From contig NZ_JAKRNK010000002.1 in assembly GCF_022346885.1 (NCBI RefSeq), positions 310,001 through 374,000 of the forward strand: DNA of 64,000 bases, given 5' to 3'. Below are positions 55,767-63,633 of the stretch, piece by piece. A program made the translations under genes and the position numbers. This DNA is from Paenibacillus sp. ACRRX (GTDB lineage Bacteria; Bacillota; Bacilli; Paenibacillales; Paenibacillaceae). The notes below the pieces were generated by a model. The model ran no database searches and had not been told where the DNA came from. It was given only the letters and a program-made list of their open reading frames with translations. Position 1 is the stretch's first letter. The number at the start of each line of letters is the position of its first letter.

Positions 55767-56077
55767 AAATGCGCACTCCTATCTGACTAAAATTCAATTC
55801 GACTTGTTGTAGCATGCGCATTTAACATCATCTTATACGGTGGTGCAGCAATCACCACAACACTAATTTCTAGTTCATTTACATTATGCAGCAACTCAAC
55901 ACCTTGCTGGCATGTACTGATGGTACAAAAATCACACTGCTTTACATTTGATGACGTTGGAGTGCTGACAAGACAAGCAAAAGAGCCGCAAACGATTGCT
56001 ACGACTCTTTTCTGAGATCACCCTATTGGAACACTGAATGTACTTATCAGGAGGAAGAAACTAAGCGCTTTAGGCAA
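55767..56077. other. Intergenic region with terminator
   Basis: Contains the terminator of the lanthipeptide operon (55979-56012) and the upstream region of the lipoprotein gene. A minus-strand frame stays open for about 70 codons here (starting after a TGA near 56022) but has no start codon or ribosome site in its first half. Confidence 0.5.
55979..56012 (-). terminator. Intrinsic terminator of the lanthipeptide operon
   Basis: AAAAGAGTCG and CGGCTCTTTT pair (one G-U) on the minus strand, with the right arm ending in a T-run, 65 bases after the MFS exporter stop. Confidence 0.7.
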
Positions 56078-57382
56078 TCACTGTGAGGAAGTTATACCCG
56101 TTTGCGCAACCAGATCCTTCTTTGTGTGCGACTCATAAATGGTGTGCAGGCGAAGCGTCCTTATTTCCTTTTTAACTCCTATAAAGGAAGCACAGCACAA
56201 AAACCAAATCCCCCCTACAATATAGAGTGGTGCTGCTCCAAAGAAATCTGCTGCATATCCCCCTATTAAACTGCTTATAGGGATAGCAATCACCGCAAGA
56301 CTGGATGAGATTCCCCAAGCTCTACCTCGATATTCTTGGGAGATCACTAATTGGATCGCTGTTCCCATCGCAATATTAGTCATCGTCATGCCAAGCATAC
56401 GAATGGTAAACAGTAACAATGTAAGCGGAAGCCAGGAAGACATCGCAATACCTAGTACAGACAAGCCAACAATACATAAACCTATGATCATGACACGTCC
56501 AGCACCAATTTTGCGTTCCAGAGAGCCAGCGAATAACCCGGCCAGAATTGCTCCAACAACGGCAGCTGCCTCAATGCTGCCCAATGCCGCTGCTCCAGCA
56601 TGAAGCTGTTGATCAACCAATCCTGGCAGCAGAGGCCCCATAAATGAAGCTACATTAATGAGCATGCCTAACATAATAATCGTTTTTAATACAGGGATTT
56701 TAGTTACTTCCTGCCAACCATTCCTCATCTCGCGCAAGAAGGAAGACTTTTTAACTGGATCTTTATCCGACTTTGTGTTTGCCGGCAATTGGAGGGGGAG
56801 AATAAATAGTGCCGCCGCCAGAAAAGAGCATGCATTAACTATAATCGCTGATAATACTCCGTAAAAGGAAATGAAAATACCTGCAACACTACTACCTACG
56901 ATATAAAATACACGAGATAAGATGGAATAAGTGCCAGTAGCGTCTGCGAGCAATTGAGGTCCTACCACATCAGGTATAACTGAACTTTGTGCAGGCGTCA
57001 TAAATGTCGTGATACCATTGAGGAGAAATACAAAACAAAGTGTTACAATGACGGGAGGATTATCCCACTTCCAGACAACAACAGCCAATAACCCAATAAT
57101 TGAACTTGCCAAAATATTTGTTGTTACCATAATCAATTTACGATTGTAACGATCAGCTACAGTACCTGCTACAAATCCCATCAACAGACGATTGACATGC
57201 CAGACGACTTGTACAAGTGAAGATTGAAGCATGGATTGACTATGCGAATAGACAGCCCAAACAATCGCAATGTTAAAAAATATATCTCCAACTAAGGAAA
57301 TAATCCCGCCGCTCCACAGCATCATCAACGTACGATTCCTGAACAACTGCGAATAAGTAGATAGATTAAATGAAGGCTTCAT
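56078..57382 (-). CDS. MFS transporter of the lanthipeptide cluster
   Basis: The ATG at 57382 starts M-K-P-S-F-N-L-S, 434 residues; the open frame extends upstream into lanKC without a ribosome site. An AAGGAAG lies about 13 bases upstream, so initiation may depend on coupling with lanKC, whose stop is 38 bases away. About 12 membrane segments, with the MFS-3-type signature A-D-R-Y-N-R-K between segments 2 and 3 and a long central loop (K-S-D-K-D-P-V-K-K). Homologues include macrolide-type efflux pumps. Here it probably exports the lanthipeptide or gives self-protection, replacing the usual ABC transporter. Confidence 0.87.
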   Translation of the reverse strand: MKPSFNLSTYSQLFRNRTLMMLWSGGIISLVGDIFFNIAIVWAVYSHSQSMLQSSLVQVVWHVNRLLMGFVAGTVADRYNRKLIMVTTNILASSIIGLLAVVVWKWDNPPVIVTLCFVFLLNGITTFMTPAQSSVIPDVVGPQLLADATGTYSILSRVFYIVGSSVAGIFISFYGVLSAIIVNACSFLAAALFILPLQLPANTKSDKDPVKKSSFLREMRNGWQEVTKIPVLKTIIMLGMLINVASFMGPLLPGLVDQQLHAGAAALGSIEAAAVVGAILAGLFAGSLERKIGAGRVMIIGLCIVGLSVLGIAMSSWLPLTLLLFTIRMLGMTMTNIAMGTAIQLVISQEYRGRAWGISSSLAVIAIPISSLIGGYAADFFGAAPLYIVGGIWFLCCASFIGVKKEIRTLRLHTIYESHTKKDLVAQTGITSSQ

Positions 57383-57419
57383 ACGATCATCACTCTTCCT
57401 TGGCACTCTATATGATGCA

Positions 57420-60122
57420 TTACACCATAACGCTGGAATCCTTACATAGATGAGTTTTGCTGTCAGGCTCCAAGAGATAATCAAGTGTAAAGTTAAAATT
57501 GTTCAACTTCTGCTCGCTGTGTGCCAGACGATGCAAAAATAATGCCACGCCTGCTGAGCCGGTTGCATAATCTGTTGATATTTTCATTAGTTGTTCACCT
57601 GGGAACGCAATGCCGTTAGGTCGCTCCAATCGGTACAGCATCACACCACTTGCAGCTCGATGCGCTGCTTCAAGATAGTGCTCATCATTTGTAAATTGGT
57701 ACATATCTATAAGCAAGTTGCCTAAGCCAGACAGCCCTTTGAATAAGCAAGGGAAATTGGTGTACTTTTTGCACGTATCTTTCGCAAGCCTTGTTAAAAC
57801 ATGATAGTATGGGGACTTTGCAGTATGTGCCCAGTATCGAACCAGCACACTGGCCACGCCTGCTGAACCGTCCTGCCAATAATGCGATAACACATGGTCT
57901 GGGGCATCCACCTTGCCGCGTGGAACACTTAAATGACCTTCCTCGATTTCCCCTAAATGTCCAAGCTCAAATGCAAGCGCTTGTTCACCTGCCTTCAAAT
58001 AGCTGGAGTCATTCGTCGCAATGCTCAAGTACAACAAATACAACGCGACACCGCTTGATCCATTCGCGAGACCGTACCAAGCTTCACCTTCAGCATCCAG
58101 CCAATAACTCCCCTCCTGTGCATCCTGCTTGGAAGCAAGAATATAATCACCTACCCGTATAGCTTGCTGCAACCAATGATCGTCTTTTGTTGCACGGTAA
58201 AAGTGTAAACAAGCCATGCCATATCCTGAAGCTCCTGTAAATAAATTCGCTGATTGCCATAACATTGGGTGCTCCTGAATGTTGTGCATCAGACGTTCGG
58301 CCGGTTCTCGCAAACCTGCATCTAACAGTACCCATGCTATTCCAGAGGTTCCTGTAAATAGCCCTGGCGGAATATGTTCGATTGACATCGTACGTGCCAA
58401 CATCCAAGACAACACCGGCTTAGGCACTTCGCCCGTAATAATGCGCAGCGAATGGGCAACCCCGGCTGCACCATGCGCAATACTAAGCGGATTCAGTTGG
58501 AATAGTATGGGATCTCCTGGAAATAGACGGTCCGTCCGATAATAATCTGCGTTATGCATGACGTATCTGACCATGCCATCGATTGTGTCTAGTAATTGTT
58601 CCTCCGTTATTCGTACGAGTGGTTGCTCCGGAACGATTTCAATTTGCAAGTTCTTCAAGCATTCCACGATGTTCTGAGCGGTTGGACGCGTTGAAGGATC
58701 AGGATGTATACAAGACCGTATTAAATGCTGCATACCCGTCGGCATACCCAGATCCATCGCAAACGCTTCTAAAAATGTATCTTTTTTTGAGGGATCAAGT
58801 TCATAAATACTATTTACAGGCAGCAGCAGCGCCAGCATAATGGCTCCTAATGAATAGATATCATCCTCGAACCTTGGTGCCTGGTTCACATCTCGCGTAG
58901 AATAGCCAGGCGTAAAAATTGAACTGTAGCGATCCGTTCCATTACGAAAACCTGATTCCATGTCAATGAGCGTTACGCACCCTTCTTCTACATCACGCAG
59001 TATAACATTAGTGATAGATAGGTCACAGCAAACCAGATTGTGCTCATGGCATTTCGCAACACAAAGAGCGAGTGACATCCATATCTTTTTTAAGGTGCAT
59101 AAATAATGGTGTTTCATTTCGTCACTTGGGTCACCATACATAAGCGGTGTGTGTGTCACAAAGAAGCGGTTAAGTGGTATGCCAGTAATGAACTCTTCCA
59201 CCAGAAAGGTATGCTCCCAATCCTGGAACAGATCAAGGGGTTGTGGGGCCACTTTCGCTTCAGAGAGGAGCCTCAAAATATCATATTCTTTTCGGAGACG
59301 ATATACAGCATCGTGTCCTTGTTCATCCACTTGTGTGTATGGTCTCGCTTCCTTCACAATGACTTCCTGATTGGTCGTCATATCTGTCGCGATGTACACA
59401 CCACCATGCATGGAGAAGCTTAATGCACTATCAATACGGTAACGTCCATCCTTTAGATAAGGGGAATCACTGCTGTCTTCATTGTCGGGGAAAGGATCAT
59501 CCACCCATGGCGGTGGAGTGAAATACGGCATGCGCATATCGGGGTGGTAATCTCCCTCTGGTGACACTAAGTAGTGCCGTCGGTCCCCCATCGGCGTTAA
59601 TAACGAGAATCCATCAAACCCTCCGTACCGATAATAGACCGTACTGGAATCTTTGTACCTGCGGTCCGTTAATATGTAAGGTCCTTTGTATAGTTGCAAG
59701 GCTTGTCTCAACTGTTCGATGATTGAGGTAAATATATCTTCATTTTTTGGGTATATAGTAATAAACTTTCCTCCGGCCTCACGTCGCCACATCTTTCCCC
59801 CTGACAATCGAGCTAACCTTGTATCTCGTAAAAATTTAAAAGGTATGCCCTCTGCAAACAACATATCTGCAACTACCTGCAGTACTTCACAGCAATGTTG
59901 GGGAATTGAAGAGATATGGATTTTCCATCCCTGACGCGGCTGCTTATATCCGAATGGTGTTACATAGCACCATACATTAGATTGGCGGGTTACCCATTCT
60001 GACGGCAGCATGGGGTGAATGACCGCCATAAGTTCATGCGTTGGGATGTATCTATCAAAAGATTCATAATATTCACTTTTAATTACTCGGTTTAATTGAT
60101 ACCTCAGAAATTCCTGCTTCAT
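57420..60122 (-). CDS. Class III lanthionine synthetase (LanKC)
   Basis: 900 residues in three modules. Residues 1-210 are the N-terminal phospho-lyase region, with G-W-K-I-H-I-S-S near 65 and G-K-F-I-T-I-Y-P near 118. The kinase domain (225-500) has Lys257 in V-I-V-K-E-A, catalytic Asp367 in C-C-D-L-S-I-T-N and Asp387 in L-I-D-M-E-S. The LanC-like cyclase (about 530-890) has repeated G-x-x-G helices (G-T-S-G-I-A-W, G-S-S-G-V-A-L, G-S-A-G-V-A). The Cys-Cys-His zinc ligands of class I, II and IV cyclases are absent (the C-H-G position reads F-K-G). It phosphorylates and eliminates Ser/Thr in the precursor and forms (methyl)lanthionine or labionin. The precursor gene lies 95 bases upstream. Confidence 0.95.
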   Translation of the reverse strand: MKQEFLRYQLNRVIKSEYYESFDRYIPTHELMAVIHPMLPSEWVTRQSNVWCYVTPFGYKQPRQGWKIHISSIPQHCCEVLQVVADMLFAEGIPFKFLRDTRLARLSGGKMWRREAGGKFITIYPKNEDIFTSIIEQLRQALQLYKGPYILTDRRYKDSSTVYYRYGGFDGFSLLTPMGDRRHYLVSPEGDYHPDMRMPYFTPPPWVDDPFPDNEDSSDSPYLKDGRYRIDSALSFSMHGGVYIATDMTTNQEVIVKEARPYTQVDEQGHDAVYRLRKEYDILRLLSEAKVAPQPLDLFQDWEHTFLVEEFITGIPLNRFFVTHTPLMYGDPSDEMKHHYLCTLKKIWMSLALCVAKCHEHNLVCCDLSITNVILRDVEEGCVTLIDMESGFRNGTDRYSSIFTPGYSTRDVNQAPRFEDDIYSLGAIMLALLLPVNSIYELDPSKKDTFLEAFAMDLGMPTGMQHLIRSCIHPDPSTRPTAQNIVECLKNLQIEIVPEQPLVRITEEQLLDTIDGMVRYVMHNADYYRTDRLFPGDPILFQLNPLSIAHGAAGVAHSLRIITGEVPKPVLSWMLARTMSIEHIPPGLFTGTSGIAWVLLDAGLREPAERLMHNIQEHPMLWQSANLFTGASGYGMACLHFYRATKDDHWLQQAIRVGDYILASKQDAQEGSYWLDAEGEAWYGLANGSSGVALYLLYLSIATNDSSYLKAGEQALAFELGHLGEIEEGHLSVPRGKVDAPDHVLSHYWQDGSAGVASVLVRYWAHTAKSPYYHVLTRLAKDTCKKYTNFPCLFKGLSGLGNLLIDMYQFTNDEHYLEAAHRAASGVMLYRLERPNGIAFPGEQLMKISTDYATGSAGVALFLHRLAHSEQKLNNFNFTLDYLLEPDSKTHLCKDSSVMV

Positions 60123-60172
60123 AGGATCAACATGCCTCCTTTATTCCAAATACACACGACTACAATTAAGTA

Positions 60173-60201
60173 GAAGGACAGTGTGAATCACACTGTCCTT
60201 C
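60173..60201. other. Intercistronic hairpin between lanA and lanKC
   Basis: A perfect 13-bp stem GAAGGACAGTGTG/CACACTGTCCTTC with a 3-nt loop, without a clear T-tract. It lies 16 bases after the precursor stop. Such hairpins in lantibiotic operons usually lower read-through or stabilise the precursor mRNA, giving more peptide than enzyme. Confidence 0.75.
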
Positions 60202-60217
60202 GCTCATCCATTTACAA

Positions 60218-60322
60218 TTAGCAGCTTTGAGAATCACAAGAAGAAATGCTGATTGCCTCTTGATCCAAGTCAGACCACTTGCTTGCCGTTTGCAGCTTTT
60301 GAAGATTGAGAATTCTACCCAT
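60218..60322 (-). CDS. Class III lanthipeptide precursor peptide
   Basis: 34 codons from ATG at 60322 with GGGAGG 7 bases upstream. The N-terminal leader contains I-L-N-L-Q-K-L-Q, matching the conserved L-x-L-Q-x-L recognition helix of class III leaders, followed by an acidic D-L-D-Q-E-A. The C-terminal core is ISISSCDSQSC (residues 24-34). It contains S-x2-S-x2-C (28-31-34) and S-x2-S-x5-C (25-28-34), the spacing that gives labionin or lanthionine rings; Ser27 and Cys29 offer further options. Directly upstream of lanKC under one promoter. No leader peptidase gene is in the cluster. Confidence 0.9.
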   Translation of the reverse strand: MGRILNLQKLQTASKWSDLDQEAISISSCDSQSC

Positions 60323-60390
60323 CTGGATAACCTCCCTTCAAATATAAATGGATAATTATTTCATATATGTATTTTCTTGTTTGTAATGCT

Positions 60391-60419
60391 ATAATATACA
60401 TCTTTTTTTCGAATGTCAA
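60391..60419 (-). promoter_or_regulatory. Sigma-A promoter of the lanthipeptide operon
   Basis: Consensus TTGACA (60419-60414) and TATTAT (60396-60391) on the minus strand with 17-base spacing, about 70 bases before the precursor ATG. Confidence 0.8.
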
Positions 60420-61247
60420 GTAGATTTAGAATATTAATTTAAAACAAATTTTCTCTATTTTGATAACCAGAGATCATGTAAATGGACATGGTTATATTTC
60501 TCTGACAAAGGAATAATTGTTATTACCATTCCAAGGGGTATATTTTGTAAGCGCATTCAATTCAAATGTAGACATAATGAAATAAACCTACTCAAATCCA
60601 GTAAAAATCTGAGGCGCTTTCATAGCTAAAAAAAAGTATGGCCTATTCAGAAAACAAGGGGCAATTGCTGAACATTTTTCTAATAAACGATTAGGAGAGG
60701 TTACTACTGTTAATGAATGTAGAGTTCATGCAACATAAACAGAAGTTATGCATCATTTGAATATAATGTAGTCTGGAGGTATGAGAAGTGAGTAATGAAG
60801 GAGAGCACATAGAAAGACGATATTGAGAAAGCAGATCATGTGGATTCAATTCAAATGGAGATCACTATTCCAAAATTCAAGTTAATGGATGAATACGATA
60901 GGAGTAAGCAGCTCACAGCCAAGCAGTTGGGAAGGATGTTCTACATTCGAATGGTGTGTAATGCACGGAGGAAAGTCTGGGTGACCTCATTAAGGAGACG
61001 AGCGCGATGAGCGTGGTTCCACCTGACAATCAATAGAATAACAGGTAATGACGTCATCATATTAATATAACTAATATAATATAGATGCTAAGCTAAATCG
61101 TCAATAGCTGAATTGTATTCAATCCAGCTACCTACTCGACCACTACAACAGATATATGCAGTTAATAGTAATTCCTGTCCGCATACATAAGATCACACTT
61201 CTAAATAAAGTTATCATTTACTTACTACTATCATGATGTATCACCCC
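60420..61247. other. AT-rich intergenic region with relic coding segments
   Basis: More than 800 bases without an intact gene. The only recognisable coding traces are the serpin-like fragments at 60813-61036 (separate entry). Ribosome-site-like GGAGGT at 60775-60780 precedes only a four-codon frame. Confidence 0.5.
60813..61036 (+). pseudogene. Possible serpin gene relic
   Basis: An open frame from 60813 to 61010 without a good start encodes MEITIPKFKLMDEYD at 60855-60899. This closely resembles the serpin strand motif (V/L-x-L/I-P-K-F/L-x-x-x-x-x-Y-D-L). In the next frames the DNA continues K-D-V-L-H-S-N-G-V and then, from 60962 to a stop at 61036, I-K-E-T-S-A-M-S-V-V-P-P-D-N. The last part looks like a reactive-centre-loop end. 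The order and spacing fit a serpin C-terminal part reduced by deletions and frameshifts. Identification rests on motif memory only. Confidence 0.35.
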
Positions 61248-62129
61248 CTAAGGTAGCAGTTCTAAGAACCGGGCAGAAGCAGCAGAAAGCGGTACTCCAC
61301 GCAGTGTCGCAATACCTATTTGACGCTCAGGTATAGGAGGAACTAGAGGAATCTCAACTAAATCTCCAGAAAAAAGTTCGTTCTCCACGTAGTTACGTAT
61401 CACAAAAGCGAGTCCAAAGCCGCTGCGCGCAAACTGTACAAGCAAATCGATGCTGCCCAATTCGAATTCAGGTTGAAGGGTTACACCAAGTTTGGAAGCA
61501 TACGCATCAATAAAATGCCTGGTACTGCCTCCTAATTCCAGCATCAATAGTGGATAATTATGAATATGTTGAAGCGGCAAAGCTACACCTTGGTTGTCTG
61601 CGTAACGTCTGCCCCCCACAAGACAATCTTGTAATATGGAGCTTGTACGGAAATCCACTTTGTGGTCTTCCACCGGCAAATTAACGATGCCAAAATCGAT
61701 TTTCCCTTCTTTCAACAGCGAAAGTGTCTCCGGCGTTGTACGGTTAGTGACTCGAATCCGAATGTCGGGGTACTGCTCATGATACTGCTCCAAATACGGC
61801 AGTAAATAATGTTTGCATAACGTATCACTTGCTCCGATATTTATTTCTCCTGTTTGGAGCTGGTGCATCTCACCAATTTTTTTCTCGCCAGCCGCCATAA
61901 AGCTGAACGCTTGCTCTACATATTTGAACAACACCTCCCCTTCAGTTGTTAACTTTACTCCCCTAGATGTGCGAACAAACAATTGCCCTCCAAGCTTCAT
62001 CTCCAATTGCTTCAAGGTGTGACTTACCGCAGGCTGCGAAATGTGCAGCCGCTCGGCTGCTCTCGTTAAGCTGCTCGTGCAAGCGGTCCAATAAAAGACA
62101 CGATACCATTCCATATTAATCTCCATCAC
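61248..62129 (-). CDS. LysR-family transcriptional regulator
   Basis: 293 residues from GTG at 62129 (AAGGAG 9 bases upstream; ATG at 62126 is equally possible). The N-terminal winged helix reads S-S-L-T-R-A-A-E-R-L-H-I-S-Q-P-A-V-S-H-T-L-K-Q-L-E, the classical LysR signature. The effector-binding domain runs from about 90 (G-E-I-N-I-G-A-S-D-T-L) to the end. It is divergent from purA with 108 bases between, the usual layout for a LysR controlling its neighbour, so it may regulate this purA. Confidence 0.92.
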   Translation of the reverse strand: MMEINMEWYRVFYWTACTSSLTRAAERLHISQPAVSHTLKQLEMKLGGQLFVRTSRGVKLTTEGEVLFKYVEQAFSFMAAGEKKIGEMHQLQTGEINIGASDTLCKHYLLPYLEQYHEQYPDIRIRVTNRTTPETLSLLKEGKIDFGIVNLPVEDHKVDFRTSSILQDCLVGGRRYADNQGVALPLQHIHNYPLLMLELGGSTRHFIDAYASKLGVTLQPEFELGSIDLLVQFARSGFGLAFVIRNYVENELFSGDLVEIPLVPPIPERQIGIATLRGVPLSAASARFLELLP

Positions 62130-62237
62130 TCATTATCACTCCTTATGATAGATATAACTAATATCAATTTTATTTATGAATATGACTTCATTATAATAAG
62201 GGATGTAGCATAATCACAAGCTCGGGAGGCGGAGAAA

Positions 62238-63518
62238 TTGACAGTTACAGCAATAGTGGGTGCAAACTGGGGCGATGAAGGCAAAGGAAAGATGACGGAT
62301 GTTCTTGCTACAGCGTCAAGTTATGTCGTACGTTATCAAGGCGGCAGTAATGCGGGACATACCATCATTAACGACTTTGGAAAGTTCTCATTGCATATGT
62401 TGCCATCGGGTGTATTTTACTCCAATGTGACCAATATAATTGGCCCAGGCACAGCGCTAGACGTTAATGTATTGCTGCAAGAGCGAGCAGCATTAATAAC
62501 AAGAGGCGTGCCAGAACCAAAACTTGTTATATCTGATCGTGCGCAGATTGTCCTGCCTGTGCATCGCCTGTTTGATGAACTGGAGGAGCTGCGTCTAGGT
62601 GCTCAGGGTTTTGGTTCAACCAAGCGAGGCATCGCTCCATTCTACGCAGATAAATATGCCAAGCTGGGCATCCAGGTTGCTGATTTATATGATAAAGTGC
62701 GACTTCGCAGCCGTCTTGAACAATCACTAGCATCTAAAAATGTATTGTTGGAGCATTTATATCAGCACAAGCCTGTACAACTTGAGCAGATGCTGACGGA
62801 GCTTCTAGAGCAAGCAGAGCTGCTGAAGCCATTTGTTGGCGATACGACTGCTATGCTGCATGAAGCTTATGCCAATGGTGAAGATATCTTACTGGAAGGA
62901 CAGCTTGGTGCACTTCGCGATCCTGATCACGGGATCTATCCTTACTCGACCTCTTCCTCAACGCTTGCGGGATTCGCTCCTGTAGGAGCAGGACTTCCTC
63001 CCTATGCGATAACAAGGGTCATGGCCGTTGTCAAAGCATATTCGAGCTGCGTCGGTGCCGGACCTTTTGTTACCGAATTGCATGGAGCTGAGGCAGAACA
63101 ATTACGGCGACTTGGTGGCGATGCGGGCGAATACGGTGCAACTACAGGCAGACCGCGCCGTGTCGGTTGGTTGGATACAGTCGCGACTCGTTATGGATGC
63201 AAGCTTCAAGGTGCAACCGAAGTTGCGTTAACGAATCTGGATGTACTTGGTTATCTGGATGAAATTCCGGTGTGTATCGGCTACAAGCTGAGCGATACAA
63301 GCGTAATCAGTCATTTTCCTGCAACAGCCCAACTGGAAGCTGCAACTCCTGTCCTGCAACATCTACCAGGTTGGAAATGTAATATATCACATGTGAGATC
63401 ATTTGCAGATCTTCCAGTGGAAGCCCAACAGTACGTCCATTTTGTAGAGGCTGCAATTGGAGTAAAAGTTGCAACCATATCAGTTGGCCCACGGAGAGAA
63501 CAAATTATTACCTGCTAA
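62238..63518 (+). CDS. purA: Adenylosuccinate synthetase, divergent type
   Basis: 426 residues from a TTG at 62238 with GGAGGCGGAG upstream. It condenses IMP and aspartate with GTP in AMP synthesis. The GTP loop is W-G-D-E-G-K-G-K at 11-18; N-A-G-H-T, G-A-T-T-G-R-P-R-R-V-G-W-L-D and the closing S-V-G-P-R-R-E-Q are present. Several segments differ from the common form: G-S-T-K-R-G-I-A-P in place of G-T-T-x-R-G-I-G-P, E-G-Q-L-G-A-L-R-D-P-D-H-G for E-G-A-Q-G-x-x-L-D-x-D-H-G, and Y-P-Y-S-T-S-S-S for Y-P-F-V-T-S-S-N. I recall this variant from some Firmicutes. It may be the only copy or a paralogue. Confidence 0.92.
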   Translation: MTVTAIVGANWGDEGKGKMTDVLATASSYVVRYQGGSNAGHTIINDFGKFSLHMLPSGVFYSNVTNIIGPGTALDVNVLLQERAALITRGVPEPKLVISDRAQIVLPVHRLFDELEELRLGAQGFGSTKRGIAPFYADKYAKLGIQVADLYDKVRLRSRLEQSLASKNVLLEHLYQHKPVQLEQMLTELLEQAELLKPFVGDTTAMLHEAYANGEDILLEGQLGALRDPDHGIYPYSTSSSTLAGFAPVGAGLPPYAITRVMAVVKAYSSCVGAGPFVTELHGAEAEQLRRLGGDAGEYGATTGRPRRVGWLDTVATRYGCKLQGATEVALTNLDVLGYLDEIPVCIGYKLSDTSVISHFPATAQLEAATPVLQHLPGWKCNISHVRSFADLPVEAQQYVHFVEAAIGVKVATISVGPRREQIITC

Positions 63519-63580
63519 AATCAATAACACAAATGATAAATCACAATTCAATCATAAATGTTAACGAAGCATATCCTCAT

Positions 63581-63632
63581 TAAAAAAGGGTTGAATGAAT
63601 CGCCACAACTGGCGAGCCATTCGACCCTTTCT
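63581..63632 (+). terminator. Bidirectional terminator between purA and PiT gene
   Basis: AAAGGGTTGAATG and CATTCGACCCTTT pair with one G-U. The loop contains a further CGCCA/TGGCG hairpin. Plus-strand end reads CCCTTTCTCTT; minus-strand end reads CCCTTTTTTA, so it fits the convergent genes. Confidence 0.88.
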
Positions 63633-63633
63633 C

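Noticed and set aside
57420-60122. Class IV (LanL) synthetase
   Set aside because: The cyclase domain lacks the Cys-Cys-His zinc ligands that class IV retains, so class III fits better.
60430-61247. Search for a second lanthipeptide precursor upstream of the first
   Set aside because: No further L-x-L-Q-x-L leader with a Ser/Cys tail was found on either strand.
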